From: an uncultured Deferribacterales bacterium
GTDB lineage: Bacteria > Chrysiogenota > Deferribacteres > Deferribacterales > Mucispirillaceae
Length of the DNA stretch: 64,000 nt
Assembly (NCBI GenBank): GCA_947853665.1
Contig: CANTXF010000016.1
Span: 1-64,000 of the forward strand
Direction of reading: 5' to 3'
The position numbers and the translations under genes are program-made. This document shows positions 55,467-64,000 of this stretch, one piece after another. Every line of letters begins with the position of its first letter. The first letter of the stretch is position 1. The notes under the pieces were generated by a model. That model ran no database searches. It was not told the DNA's origin and saw only the letters and a list, made by a program, of their open reading frames with translations.

Positions 55467-58073
55467 TTATTTTTCGCTTATATTGATTTTACCATTTTTG
55501 AACGATATTTCAATAGCAGAATTGGGCTTTGTTTTCCCGCTTATTATACTCTCCGCCACAGGATTCTCTATCATACGCTGTATGGCCCGTTTCATCGGGC
55601 GCGCGCCGAAGCTGGGGTCGAACCCGCTTTCCACTATGGCGTCAAGGGCGGATTCGTCAAATTCCGCTTTTACCGGTATATCCTCAAGGCGTCTGGCAAA
55701 GCCTTTGAGCAGCAGCTGCGCCACGTGCCGCAGATCTTCTCCTGAAAGGGGATGAAATACTATTATATCGTCCACCCGGTTGATAAATTCAGGCTTAAAG
55801 TATTTCGACAGCTCCGCCAGGGCGGTTTTATTTATTTTTTCATATTTTTCCTCCATTGTGTCATTCGTCGCAAATTCTTCCATTATCTGCTGAGACGCTA
55901 TATTGGAGGTCATTATTATCACTGTATTTTTGAAGCTTACCACACGGCCTTTCGAATCCGTAAGTCTTCCGTCGTCGAGAAGCTGGAGCAGAAGATTGAA
56001 TACATCAGGATGAGCTTTTTCGATTTCATCCAGAAGTATTACTGAATAAGGGCGCCGCCTTACTTTTTCGGTAAGCTGGCCGCCTTCCTCGTAGCCTACG
56101 TATCCCGGAGGCGCGCCTATAAGTTTAGCCACGGCGTGCTTTTCCATATATTCGCTCATATCTATTCTGATAAGGGCGTCTTCCGTATCGAAAAGGAATT
56201 CGGCAAGAGCTTTGGCAAGCTCGGTTTTTCCGACCCCCGTAGGCCCGAGAAAAATAAAAGAGCCCATGGGCCTGCGCGGGTCGTTAAGGCCGGCTCTGCT
56301 CCGGCGCACGGCCTCGCTGACCGCTTTTATAGCCACATCCTGGCCGATTACCCTTTTATGAAGCCAGTCTTCCATTTTAAGAAGTTTGTCCGCCTCTTCT
56401 TCAAGCAGCTTCGTAACTGGCACTCCTGTCCAGCGGGAAACGACCTCGGCCACGTCTTCCTCGTCCACTTCCTCTTTAAGCATGGGCTTTCCGTGCTGTA
56501 TGGTTTTCATTTTTTCGCTTATTTCGGAGGACCTTTTTTCCAGTTCCACAAGACGGCCGTATTTAAGCTCGCTGGCTTTTGCAAAATCGCCTCTTCGTTC
56601 GGCGGCTTCCATATCGAGCTTCGTCTTTTCTATTTCCTCTTTTAAGGACCTGGCTTCCCCGATAACGTCCTTTTCGCTTTTCCATTGGGCGGATAGGGCG
56701 GCTGTGCGCTCCTTCAGCTCTCCTATTTCCTTTTCGACGTTTTCGCAGCGGGCTTTCGACGCCGGGTCCGATTCTTTCTTCAGGGCCTGGCGTTCTATTT
56801 CGAGCTGCCTGTGCCTGCGTTCCAGCTCGTCCAGCTCCGCAGGCATACTGTCTATTTCCATACGAAGCCTTGCGGTCGCTTCGTCTATAAGGTCTATGGC
56901 TTTATCCGGCATAAATCTGTCCGATATGTATTTATTCGCCAAATGAGCCGCGGCTACGAGGGCCGCGTCCTTTATACGCACCCCGTGATGTATTTCGTAT
57001 CGTTCCTTAAGGCCGCGCAGTATGGATACGGTATCCTCTACCGAAGGTTCCTTCACATATACCGGCTGAAAGCGCCTTTCCAGGGCGGCGTCCTTTTCTA
57101 TATACTTTTTATATTCGTCCAGAGTAGTGGCGCCTATGCAGTGAAGCTCTCCCCTGGCAAGGGATGGTTTCAATATATTTGCCGCATCCATAGCGCCTTC
57201 CGTCGCTCCTGCTCCTACAAGCGTATGTATTTCATCTATAAAAAGTATTATTTCTCCTTCACTTTCTTTTATTTCTTTAAGAATAGCTTTAAGTCTGTCC
57301 TCGAATTCTCCCCTGTATTTAGTGCCGGCGATAAGCGAACCCATATCAAGAACCGACACGGTTTTATTCTTAAGGCTTTCCGGTACGTCTCCCTTGACTA
57401 TGCGCTGCGCCAGCCCTTCGGCTATGGCGGTTTTTCCTACGCCCGGTTCGCCTATGAGAACCGGGTTGTTTTTGGTTCTTCTGGAAAGGACATGGATAAC
57501 GCGCCTTATTTCCTCGTCCCTGCCTATTACAGGGTCCAGCTTGCCGTTTCTGGCCGAGGCGGTAAGGTCTATCGTATATTTTTCAAGGGTGTTCATTTTT
57601 TCTTCCGGATTCTGGTCCGTTACCCGCTGGGAGCCTCTAAGCTCCTCCATAGCCTTTTGCACCGCCTTAAGCTCGATTCCTGCCGAAGTAAATATCTTGC
57701 GCAGGGAATAATCGGCCTTATCCACGACGCCCATAAAAATATGTTCCGTGGACACATACTCGTCTTTCATTTTTTTGGCGGTTTCAAAAGCGTAATCCAG
57801 AGCCTTGTTTGCGTCCGGGGAAAGCACCGGCTGCTGGCTCGCTCCGGAAACTTTCGGAAGAGAGTTCAGTATTTCGTTAACTTCTGAAAGCACCTTATCT
57901 GGATTTGCGCCTATTTTCTGCATAAGAGGGCGCACAAGCCCCTCCTGCTGGCTGAGAAGGGCGGCCAGCAGGTGTTCCGGCTGTATCATCTGGTTAGAAA
58001 GCCTGTCTGCCACCTGCACTGTTTCCTGCAGGGCCTCCTGGGCTTTTATCGTCATCTTGTTGTAATTTATCAT
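55467..58073 (-). CDS. clpB: ATP-dependent disaggregase ClpB
   Basis: Hsp100 chaperone of 868 residues that threads aggregated proteins together with DnaK. Clp N-domain repeats (about 1-145), first AAA+ module with Walker [14 protein letters not shown] near 204 and [20 protein letters not shown], the M coiled coil (about 405-530), second AAA+ module with [14 protein letters not shown] near 607, and the C-terminal domain. AGGAGA precedes the ATG. It is the last gene of the hsp20-dnaJ-hspR-clpB unit, 25 bases after hspR. Confidence 0.97.
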   Translation of the reverse strand: MINYNKMTIKAQEALQETVQVADRLSNQMIQPEHLLAALLSQQEGLVRPLMQKIGANPDKVLSEVNEILNSLPKVSGASQQPVLSPDANKALDYAFETAKKMKDEYVSTEHIFMGVVDKADYSLRKIFTSAGIELKAVQKAMEELRGSQRVTDQNPEEKMNTLEKYTIDLTASARNGKLDPVIGRDEEIRRVIHVLSRRTKNNPVLIGEPGVGKTAIAEGLAQRIVKGDVPESLKNKTVSVLDMGSLIAGTKYRGEFEDRLKAILKEIKESEGEIILFIDEIHTLVGAGATEGAMDAANILKPSLARGELHCIGATTLDEYKKYIEKDAALERRFQPVYVKEPSVEDTVSILRGLKERYEIHHGVRIKDAALVAAAHLANKYISDRFMPDKAIDLIDEATARLRMEIDSMPAELDELERRHRQLEIERQALKKESDPASKARCENVEKEIGELKERTAALSAQWKSEKDVIGEARSLKEEIEKTKLDMEAAERRGDFAKASELKYGRLVELEKRSSEISEKMKTIQHGKPMLKEEVDEEDVAEVVSRWTGVPVTKLLEEEADKLLKMEDWLHKRVIGQDVAIKAVSEAVRRSRAGLNDPRRPMGSFIFLGPTGVGKTELAKALAEFLFDTEDALIRIDMSEYMEKHAVAKLIGAPPGYVGYEEGGQLTEKVRRRPYSVILLDEIEKAHPDVFNLLLQLLDDGRLTDSKGRVVSFKNTVIIMTSNIASQQIMEEFATNDTMEEKYEKINKTALAELSKYFKPEFINRVDDIIVFHPLSGEDLRHVAQLLLKGFARRLEDIPVKAEFDESALDAIVESGFDPSFGARPMKRAIQRMIENPVAESIISGKTKPNSAIEISFKNGKINISEK

Positions 58074-58098
58074 ACGGGTATTCTCCTTAAATAAAAGC

Positions 58099-58464
58099 TT
58101 ACTGCTCGCGCTCTATCTTGATTTTAGTTACCGAACAGTTTTTCTGATCCGTTTTTAAAGCTATTTCCTCGCCGTATTTACTTTTGATGTGTTCTCCTAT
58201 ATTGTTAAGCTGCCTGTTGAGGGCGTCTATCTGTTCACGCATCTGCATTATTATTTCCACCCCGGCCAGGTTTACTCCCATTTCCTTGGTAAGCAGCGTT
58301 ATATAACGCAGGCGCTCCACGTCTTCCTCCGAATAAAGCCGCGTGTTGCCTTCAGTTCTGGAAGGCACTATAAGCCCCATGCGTTCGTATTGGCGAAGGG
58401 TCTGGGGATGAAGCCCCAGAAGTTCCGCTACGATGCTTATCACATATAAAGGTTTATGCTTCAT
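58099..58464 (-). CDS. hspR: MerR-family heat-shock repressor HspR
   Basis: 121 residues. The MerR-type helix-turn-helix has [20 protein letters not shown] at about 13-32 and a wing with [14 protein letters not shown], followed by a helical dimer region. HspR represses chaperone genes by binding HAIR inverted repeats, with DnaK as co-repressor in known cases. A HAIR-like site lies at the operon promoter, so autorepression is likely. It sits between dnaJ and clpB, as in Actinobacteria and some other phyla. Confidence 0.93.
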   Translation of the reverse strand: MKHKPLYVISIVAELLGLHPQTLRQYERMGLIVPSRTEGNTRLYSEEDVERLRYITLLTKEMGVNLAGVEIIMQMREQIDALNRQLNNIGEHIKSKYGEEIALKTDQKNCSVTKIKIEREQ

Positions 58465-58489
58465 TCCGCTGCCGCCGGTCGTTTATTCG

Positions 58490-59596
58490 CTATATCCGGC
58501 CTTTGGCCAGAAGGTCGCTTCTGTCTGGACGCCGGGTGCCGTCCATGATTTCCTGGAGCTTTTTCCTTTCTTCTTCCGTAACGGCTTTGGGAATTATTAC
58601 TTTAGCTATAACGTAAAGATCGCCCTTTGCGTCTTTTTTCAGAACGGGCATTCCTTTGCCTTTCAGTCTGAATTTCTGGCCGTTCTGCGTGCCCGGCGGG
58701 ATATTGAGGGAAACGTCCCCGTAAGGGGTTGGAACGGTTATTTTTGCTCCGAGAGCGGCTTCGAATATATCTATCGGAACGTTAACGCTCAAATCCGCCC
58801 CGTTGCGTTCGTAAACGGGGTGGGAGGCTACTTCCGTTATTATATAGAGATCGCCGTCGGGGCCGCTGCCTGAGCTCGCGTTGCCTTTTCCGGCAAGCCG
58901 TATTTTGGAACCGCTCCCCACGCCCGCAGGTATGCTTACCTTTATTCGTTCGCTAGTGGAAACAAAACCGGACGTGCCGCAGGTTTTGCAGGCTTCGGTA
59001 TATTTTTCCCCGGTTCCGCCGCACGCTTCGCACGAAGTCTGGAAAAAACCGCGGCTGTTTTTGGATACGCCGGAACCTCCGCATTCCGTACACACGCTCT
59101 TTTTGCCGCCGGTTCCTCCGCAGGAAGGGCATTTTACCGTGCGGTTAACGTTTATTTCATAGCTGGAGCCTTTTACCGCGTCGGCAAACGGTATGCGTAT
59201 GGAATAAGTTATATCTTCTCCCTTTCTGCTGGAAGAAGCCGTCCTTCTTCTCCTGCCACCTCCCAGATTCCCGAAAATATCCCCGAACAGGTCCTCGAAA
59301 GAAGTGCCGCCGAAGTTAAAATTGCGCATATCCTCGTAGTTCATGTTCTGGAAATTGTACCCGTGGCCGCTGTTCGTAAAGGCGTCGTGACCTACGGAAT
59401 CGTATTCTTTTCTTTTTTCCGGGTCGGAAAGCACGGCGTAAGCCTCGGAAAGTTCCTTGAATTTATTTTCTGCGTCCTTGTCGCCCGGGTTTACGTCAGG
59501 GTGGTATTTTCTTGCCAGCTTACGGTAATTCTTTTTAATTTCGTCCGCCGTGGCGGATTTTGTAGTTTCCAGTATTTCATAGTAATCTTTTGCCAT
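58490..59596 (-). CDS. dnaJ: DnaJ/Hsp40 chaperone
   Basis: 368 residues. J domain with HPD at 32-34, a short glycine/phenylalanine region (GHGYNFQNMNYEDM...FGGTSFEDLFGDIFG in parts), four CxxCxGxG zinc repeats near 143-200 (CPSCGGTG, CTECGGSG, CEACGGTG and the slightly odd CKTCGTSG), and the C-terminal peptide-binding domains. It stimulates DnaK and hands over unfolded clients. DnaK and GrpE are not in the window. Second gene of the heat-shock unit. Confidence 0.95.
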   Translation of the reverse strand: MAKDYYEILETTKSATADEIKKNYRKLARKYHPDVNPGDKDAENKFKELSEAYAVLSDPEKRKEYDSVGHDAFTNSGHGYNFQNMNYEDMRNFNFGGTSFEDLFGDIFGNLGGGRRRRTASSSRKGEDITYSIRIPFADAVKGSSYEINVNRTVKCPSCGGTGGKKSVCTECGGSGVSKNSRGFFQTSCEACGGTGEKYTEACKTCGTSGFVSTSERIKVSIPAGVGSGSKIRLAGKGNASSGSGPDGDLYIITEVASHPVYERNGADLSVNVPIDIFEAALGAKITVPTPYGDVSLNIPPGTQNGQKFRLKGKGMPVLKKDAKGDLYVIAKVIIPKAVTEEERKKLQEIMDGTRRPDRSDLLAKGRI

Positions 59597-59629
59597 TAAA
59601 AAAGCCTCGCGGTTTTATATGCTTCTGCC

Positions 59630-60055
59630 TTATTCCTTTTCCACCTTTATAACCCTGGGAGAGTTTTCGGATTTTTTCTTCAGGGTTATTTTAAGGACGC
59701 CGTCTTTCAGCGACGCTTTCACATTTGTCTGATCGACGGCCGCCGGTATCGCGAAGGACCTGCTGAAACGGCCGTAGGAACGTTCCAGGCGGTAATAATT
59801 GTCCGATTGCTTGTCTACCGGGAAGTTTTTTTCACCTTTCATGGTAAGCACGCCTTCAGCGACCTGTATATCCATGCTGTCTTCCGAGACTCCGGGAATT
59901 TCCGCTACGATTATTATTTCCTCGTTATTTTCCAATATATCAACGGCGGGAGACCAGTCTCCTCCCGAGGTTCTGAAGGATTCGTCGAAAATTTTATTCA
60001 TTTTCTCCTGCATTGAAAGCAGGTCGCGCACAGGGTTCCATCTGACTATCGCCAT
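59630..60055 (-). CDS. Small heat-shock protein, Hsp20/alpha-crystallin family
   Basis: 141 residues. N-terminal MAIVRWNPVRDLLSMQEKMN leads into an alpha-crystallin beta-sandwich with GVSEDSMDIQVAEGVLTMKG and the late signature LKDGVLKITLKKK. It holds unfolding proteins in an ATP-free manner for ClpB and DnaK to refold. It is the first gene of the heat-shock operon; AAGGAGC precedes the ATG. Confidence 0.95.
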   Translation of the reverse strand: MAIVRWNPVRDLLSMQEKMNKIFDESFRTSGGDWSPAVDILENNEEIIIVAEIPGVSEDSMDIQVAEGVLTMKGEKNFPVDKQSDNYYRLERSYGRFSRSFAIPAAVDQTNVKASLKDGVLKITLKKKSENSPRVIKVEKE

Positions 60056-60093
60056 ATCCTTGCTCCTTATATCAGTATTATTAGTCTGATAAA

Positions 60094-60122
60094 AATATAT
60101 GATTTGAGTCTTATTGTGTCAA
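60094..60122 (-). promoter_or_regulatory. Sigma-70 promoter of the heat-shock operon
   Basis: On the minus strand: perfect TTGACA (60117-60122), 17-base spacer, TATATT (60094-60099). Transcription should start near 60087, about 32 bases before the hsp20 ATG. Confidence 0.75.
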
Positions 60123-60123
60123 G
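60103..60123 (-). promoter_or_regulatory. HAIR-like HspR operator
   Basis: On the minus strand CTTGACA, 7 bases, ACTCAAA. The known HAIR consensus is CTTGAGT-N7-ACTCAAG; the half-sites match at 5 and 6 of 7 positions with the exact spacer. It spans the -35 box and most of the spacer of the operon promoter, so bound HspR would block RNA polymerase. Confidence 0.7.
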
Positions 60124-60159
60124 TTTTTTGTTTGCATTTATATCATATAATAAATTAAG

Positions 60160-60192
60160 ATGACACGAACGATAAAAATGTTATTATGTCAT
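60160..60192 (+). promoter_or_regulatory. Promoter and inverted repeat before the TonB-like gene
   Basis: ATGACA (60160-60165), 16-base spacer, TATTAT (60182-60187): each box one base from consensus. ATGACA and TGTCAT (60187-60192) form a 6-bp inverted repeat around the promoter, which could be an operator. Confidence 0.45.
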
Positions 60193-60239
60193 TAATAATT
60201 ATAGCCGCGTCTGGGGCTTTTTACGGATAAATAACCTTT

Positions 60240-61133
60240 ATGCAGTCGAAATGGCTTTTTCCGGCGGCGATCGCCGTATCGCTGCTTATACATTTATGCT
60301 TTTTGCTGTTTTTGCATCTTTCTCCTGATCAGGAAAAGGATAAAAACGCCGAAGACGAACCGGTTGAGGTTTCTCTTATTCCGAAAGAAAAGCCTCCTGT
60401 TCCGGAACCCGTCCCGCGGTCGGAACGGGCTGTACCCATACCGGAGCCGCCTGAAACCGACCCCGAAGAAACCACTCTCGAACACGACCTTCCCGGAGGC
60501 AGAACAAAAGGCGAGGATAAGCCGAAGGAAACGCCTAAACCGGCTCCCAGGCCAACTCCAAAACCTGTTCCCGCTCCTAAGCCGGTTCCGGGTACGGCAG
60601 GAAAACCTGCCCCAAAGCCTGCCGAACCTGCCGTTGAGGAGCCGAAATTCGGCTCGGAAGAAACCTTGCCCGTAAAAGAGCCGGAAATAACGAGGGAACC
60701 GGAATCTGAACGGGACGTGAGCGGTCTCTTTAACACCAGGGATATTACGGACAGGATAGCAAACTCAAAGCCTGAGCTGCCTAAAGGAGAAGATACGGCG
60801 TCATACAACGCTTTCGAGCAGAAATACGCTTCTTATTTCGGCAAATTCAGAAGGCGCATTTATCAGTTATGGCAGTATCCGCGCAACGCGGCCATGAGAG
60901 GAGAAAGCGGCGTAGTAGGCGTTACTTTTTCCATATTGAAGGACGGTTCCGTGGTAAATATAAAAATGACGCGTTCCAGCGGATATCCGGAGCTTGACAG
61001 GGAAGTGATGCGGGTCCTCAAAAATGTGGGCAAAATACCGCTTCCCAGTTCCTATGAGCTTGATCAGCTCAATGTGGACGAAGCAAGTTTCATATATACG
61101 ATCGGCGGCGGTTACGGAAGATACATAGAATAG
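60240..61133 (+). CDS. TonB-family energy-transducing protein
   Basis: 297 residues. An N-terminal membrane helix (about 7-27) is followed by a long periplasmic proline-rich linker (about 45-145, PKPVPAPKPVP-type repeats) and a C-terminal TonB domain with YQLWQYPRNAAMRGESGVVGVTF near 205 (in parts), SSGYPELDREVMRVLKN and a final hydrophobic strand. Such proteins couple the proton gradient to outer-membrane receptors, or act like TolA. No exbB, exbD or receptor gene is near, so its partners are elsewhere. No strong ribosome site is seen before the ATG. Confidence 0.85.
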   Translation: MQSKWLFPAAIAVSLLIHLCFLLFLHLSPDQEKDKNAEDEPVEVSLIPKEKPPVPEPVPRSERAVPIPEPPETDPEETTLEHDLPGGRTKGEDKPKETPKPAPRPTPKPVPAPKPVPGTAGKPAPKPAEPAVEEPKFGSEETLPVKEPEITREPESERDVSGLFNTRDITDRIANSKPELPKGEDTASYNAFEQKYASYFGKFRRRIYQLWQYPRNAAMRGESGVVGVTFSILKDGSVVNIKMTRSSGYPELDREVMRVLKNVGKIPLPSSYELDQLNVDEASFIYTIGGGYGRYIE

Positions 61134-61190
61134 TTACGCTTCCGCCCGATTAACGGGAATAAATTTATCCTTTTAATGTTTAATAAATTT

Positions 61191-61199
61191 TGATACAAT
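61191..61199 (+). promoter_or_regulatory. Extended -10 element before the AhbD-like gene
   Basis: TGATACAAT at 61191-61199, a TG-extended -10 box, 30 bases before the ATG; the -35 region (TTTTAA) is weak. Confidence 0.4.
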
Positions 61200-61229
61200 A
61201 ATAAAATAGATTTTTATTGGGGAATAGGG

Positions 61230-62294
61230 ATGGAAACTAAACAGTGGGAACTTAAATGGATGGCGTGGGAGCTTACGGAAGCCTGTAATCTGCGCTGCGT
61301 TCATTGCCGTTCGTCTTCGGAAATAGACGCTCCGGAAGGAAAATTTACCTTTGAAAAATCAAAAGCCTTTTTGGACGGAGTCGCCTCCTTCGCTTCTCCC
61401 GTAATAGTCCTTTCCGGCGGCGAGCCTTTAATGAGAAAGGATATTTTTGATATAGCCAGGTATGGCACGGATAAAGGGCTGCGTATGGCTATGGCCACAA
61501 ACGGGCTTCTCGTTACGGACGAAATATGCGAAAAAATAAAATCTTCCGGGATACGGATCGTATCCATGAGCCTGGACGGCCCCAACGCGGCGGTACACGA
61601 CGATTTCAGGGGCGCCGAGGGAGCCTTCGACGGTATGGTAAGAGCGGCGGCTCTTTTCAATAAGCACGGTATCAAATTTATAGTAAATTCTTCTTTTACC
61701 AAGCGAAACCAGCCGTATATAGCAGAAACCTATAAAAAAGCGAAAGAGCTGGGCGCTCACGCCTGGTATATGTTCCTCATAGTGCCTACGGGCCGTGGCG
61801 AGGAAATAATGGCGGAGCTGGTTTCCAAGGAAGACTACGAAGACATCCTTAACTGGCATTACGAAATGGAAAGGAACGAGGACGGCATCCTCGTAAGACC
61901 CACTTGCGCACCACAATACTACCGTATTTGGCATGAAAAAAGCAAAGCGGACGGAAAGAGCCAGGAGCGCCGCTCGCTTTCTTTTTCCACGGGAGGGGGC
62001 AAAGGGTGTATCGCCGGTCAGACCATATGTTTCGTAAACGCCATGGGAGATGTTCTTCCATGCTCATATTTTCCGGAACCCGCCGGCAACGTGTTTGAAA
62101 AACCCCTTAAAGAAATATGGGAAAATTCGGAGCTTTTTTCCGAGCTGAGGGATTTTAAAAAATACGAGGGCAAGTGCGGCGTATGCAGATTTATAAAAGT
62201 ATGCGGAGGATGCAGGGCGCGGGCTTACGCCGTAACAGGCTCCCATCTGGCCGAGGAGCCTTTCTGCGATTACAGGCCGGCAGGCGCCAGATAG
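61230..62294 (+). CDS. ahbD: AhbD-like radical SAM heme synthase
   Basis: 354 residues. Radical SAM motif Cys19-Cys23-Cys26 (CNLRCVHC), SAM-binding [10 protein letters not shown] near 64, and a SPASM-type C-terminal cysteine set ([38 protein letters not shown]). The segments TCAPQYYRI and CGGCRARAY closely resemble AhbD, which decarboxylates iron-coproporphyrin III to heme b in the siroheme-derived pathway of anaerobes. NirJ and AhbC are related alternatives. It would supply heme for the multiheme cytochromes. GGGGAATAGGG precedes the ATG. Confidence 0.75.
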   Translation: METKQWELKWMAWELTEACNLRCVHCRSSSEIDAPEGKFTFEKSKAFLDGVASFASPVIVLSGGEPLMRKDIFDIARYGTDKGLRMAMATNGLLVTDEICEKIKSSGIRIVSMSLDGPNAAVHDDFRGAEGAFDGMVRAAALFNKHGIKFIVNSSFTKRNQPYIAETYKKAKELGAHAWYMFLIVPTGRGEEIMAELVSKEDYEDILNWHYEMERNEDGILVRPTCAPQYYRIWHEKSKADGKSQERRSLSFSTGGGKGCIAGQTICFVNAMGDVLPCSYFPEPAGNVFEKPLKEIWENSELFSELRDFKKYEGKCGVCRFIKVCGGCRARAYAVTGSHLAEEPFCDYRPAGAR

Positions 62295-62361
62295 CCGAAC
62301 CTACAATCTTAAATAAAAGCAGTAAAATAAAGGAAAAAATCTCTTAAAGAGGTGTGCTGCC

Positions 62362-63921
62362 ATGTCGGAATTTGAAAACAGAATAAGAGACAAAAGTCTT
62401 TTATCCAGAATTACCACCGCTGACAAACTTATTCCCTTATTCGCTTCCACCGAAAAACGCAGGCTTAATCTGGGCTGGTCAGGATTTACGCCGGTAGGTT
62501 ATCCGAAAGTCATACCTGCGGCGCTGGCGGATCATGTGGAAAAAAACAATCTTCAGGGTAAATGGCGTTTTAATCTTTTTATAGGCGCCTCCATAGATGC
62601 GGAAATAGAAGACCGCTGGGCCAGCCTTCAGATGATAGACAGGCGCTGGCCATATCAAACGGGAAAAGCTGTAAACAAAGCTATAAATAAAGGCGAGATA
62701 CGTATGGGGGACAAGCATCTTTCGATGTTTGCCCAGGATCTTTTCAACGGATTTTACACTATGGAGGAGGGAGGCGGCCTGGACGTGGCCATTGTGGAAG
62801 CTTCCGCCATAGACGAGAACGGAAATATAATTCCGGCCGGTTCTGTCGGAGCCGCTCCTGAAATAATAGCTATCGCGGATAAGATAATAGTTGAGATAAA
62901 TACCGCCATACCGTCTTTTGAGGGTATGCACGATATATGGTTAAGCGACGCTCCGCCTTATAAAAAAATAATCCCGATAACAGACGTGCGCCAGAGGATA
63001 GGCACGCCGTTTATTCCTACCGATAAAAATAAAATAGTAGGTATAGTGGAATCCGCCATTCCGGATAACGGCAGAGCCGTTCGCGGAAGCGATGCCGTTT
63101 CGGACGCGATCGCGGCCAATATAATAGATTTTTTCAGCCATGAGGTTAAATCCGGCAGACTGCCGAAAAATCTGCTGCCTCTCCAATCCGGAGTAGGCTC
63201 CATCGCAAACGCCGTGGTTATGGGGCTTACCAATTCTCCCTTTGAAAACCTTACCGTTTACAGTGAGGTTCTTCAGGACGGGTTCCTGCCTTTTCTCGAT
63301 TCGGGTAAATGCAGGTTTATAAACGCCACCTCGGTATCTCTTTCGAACGAAGGGTTCGAGCACTGGTGGAAAAATTACGACAAATACAGAGAATCCGTGC
63401 TTCTGCGTCCCATGCAGATATCTAATAATCCGGAAATTATAAGGCGTCTCGGAGTTATAGCCATGAACACTCCGGTAGAGGTGGACATATACGCTCACGC
63501 CAATTCGACTCTGGTAGGAGGGGTAAGAATGCTTAACGGCATAGGCGGCTCCGGCGATTTCTGCCGGGCGGCGTATCTTTCCATAATGCACGCTCCGTCC
63601 GTAAGAGCCGGTAAAACCGACGAGCTTGGCATATCGTCCATAGTTCCCAAAGTTCCTCATGTGGACCATACGGAACACGATCTTGACGTCGTCGTTACCG
63701 AGCAGGGGCTTGCGGATCTCAGGGGCCTGTGCCCCAAAGACAGGGCGTTTAAAATAATAGATAAATGCGCGCATCCTGCCTACAGAGACTATCTTAGGGA
63801 TTATCTTGAACGCGCTTCAGAAAAAACCAAAAACGCCCACGAGCCGCAGATATTGTCTGAATGTTATAAAATGCATATAAGCCTGGAAGAAACAGGAACC
63901 ATGCGTTTTTGGGAACATTAG
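62362..63921 (+). CDS. Acetate CoA-transferase/acetyl-CoA hydrolase (AarC/Cat1 family)
   Basis: 519 residues, family length. The catalytic glutamate is Glu302 in TVYSEVLQDG, and the CoA-site region has GGVRMLNGIGGSGDF near 390 and VVVTEQGLADLRG near 447. Members move CoA between succinyl-CoA and acetate, linking acetate activation or overflow to the citric acid cycle in anaerobes; some hydrolyse acetyl-CoA. AGAGGTG precedes the ATG. It lies 67 bases after the AhbD-like gene and may share its transcript, though no functional link is evident. Confidence 0.9.
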   Translation: MSEFENRIRDKSLLSRITTADKLIPLFASTEKRRLNLGWSGFTPVGYPKVIPAALADHVEKNNLQGKWRFNLFIGASIDAEIEDRWASLQMIDRRWPYQTGKAVNKAINKGEIRMGDKHLSMFAQDLFNGFYTMEEGGGLDVAIVEASAIDENGNIIPAGSVGAAPEIIAIADKIIVEINTAIPSFEGMHDIWLSDAPPYKKIIPITDVRQRIGTPFIPTDKNKIVGIVESAIPDNGRAVRGSDAVSDAIAANIIDFFSHEVKSGRLPKNLLPLQSGVGSIANAVVMGLTNSPFENLTVYSEVLQDGFLPFLDSGKCRFINATSVSLSNEGFEHWWKNYDKYRESVLLRPMQISNNPEIIRRLGVIAMNTPVEVDIYAHANSTLVGGVRMLNGIGGSGDFCRAAYLSIMHAPSVRAGKTDELGISSIVPKVPHVDHTEHDLDVVVTEQGLADLRGLCPKDRAFKIIDKCAHPAYRDYLRDYLERASEKTKNAHEPQILSECYKMHISLEETGTMRFWEH

Positions 63922-63944
63922 TCAAAATAGGCTTTTTAGCGAAC

Positions 63945-63972
63945 GGGAGGGAAAGCCCTCCCTTTTATTTTG
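63945..63972 (+). terminator. Terminator after the CoA-transferase gene
   Basis: 7-bp perfect stem GGGAGGG (63945-63951) with CCCTCCC (63956-63962), loop AAAG, followed by TTTTATTTTG. Confidence 0.85.
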
Positions 63973-64000
63973 TGAAAAAAACTGCTATTTCATCGAGACG

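Noticed and set aside
56811-57887. Long open frame of 358 codons on the plus strand
   Set aside because: It is antisense to clpB, whose motifs are complete, and its translation has no recognisable domain.
62941-63774. Open frame of 277 codons on the minus strand
   Set aside because: Antisense to the CoA-transferase gene, which carries the catalytic motif.
1-64000. CRISPR arrays, insertion sequences, phage or toxin-antitoxin modules
   Set aside because: No repeat-spacer pattern, transposase, integrase or typical small toxin pairs were seen on either strand; the PIN-domain protein is the membrane YacL type, not a VapC toxin.

Overview
The window reads as a piece of chromosome from an anaerobically respiring, Gram-negative (diderm) bacterium of moderate GC. 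The outer membrane is shown by an LptD protein, the ADP-heptose genes hldE and hldD, a family 9 glycosyltransferase, a Tsx-like channel and a TonB-type protein. Anaerobic respiration is suggested by a Tat-exported molybdoenzyme with a four-cluster ferredoxin and a TorD chaperone, a multiheme cytochrome c, rubredoxin, an AhbD-like heme synthase and a CoA-transferase. HspR-type heat-shock control, paired phenylacetate-CoA ligases and heavy use of ATA and AGG codons would fit the Deferribacteres (Geovibrio, Seleniivibrio or Denitrovibrio relatives). That placement is inferred from memory of family traits, not from a search. I see no phage, transposase, CRISPR array or integrase.

Layout. 1-5022 (+): end of a multiheme cytochrome gene, then molybdopterin catalytic subunit, ferredoxin subunit and TorD-like chaperone. 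5262-7262 (+): a chemoreceptor with a nitrate/nitrite-sensing type domain. 7317-8624 (-): tRNA-Ser(CGA) and an MFS exporter. 8795-16749 (+): alpha-2-macroglobulin lipoprotein and penicillin-binding protein 1C. 16791-16863 (-): tRNA-Arg(CCG). 17019-22330 (+): asd, an HU protein, two PaaK ligases around a double-ACT protein, and an HD hydrolase. 22382-30399 (-): pdxA, rsmA, a DnaQ-like exonuclease, folC, lptD, then from its own promoter a secreted protein with an apparent ATT start, a DHH phosphoesterase and rubredoxin. 30536-44194 (+): FAD/Fe-S dehydrogenase, two anchored or exported repeat proteins, hldE-hldD-glycosyltransferase-sugar-phosphate transferase, miaB, a DUF151 nuclease-like protein, bioY and an acyl-CoA ligase. 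44486-54477 (+): a Tsx-like channel behind a structured leader, then a long dense run of housekeeping genes (DUF192, yfiH, yggS, yggT, PIN-TRAM, ispD, M50 protease, trpS, scpA, scpB, pseudouridine synthase, queD, yqaA). 54487-60055 (-): hsp20-dnaJ-hspR-clpB plus a sigma-70 factor. 60240-63921 (+): TonB-like protein, AhbD-like radical SAM enzyme and an acetate CoA-transferase.

How the parts work together. Most of the window is housekeeping. The two parts with clear internal logic are the respiratory cluster and the heat-shock operon. In the respiratory cluster the catalytic subunit carries a Tat signal joined to a lipobox, and no membrane subunit is encoded, so lipid anchoring and hand-over of electrons from the adjoining cytochrome is a reasonable model. 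In the heat-shock operon an inverted repeat of HspR (HAIR) type lies directly over a good sigma-70 promoter, which implies autorepression by HspR.

I did not find an obviously new multi-gene system. The best leads are the lipoprotein molybdoenzyme with its unusual cysteine spacing, the ATT-initiated secreted protein, the unassigned pair of repeat proteins ahead of the heptose genes, and the structured leader before the Tsx-like gene. No gene-free stretch is longer than about 300 bases.
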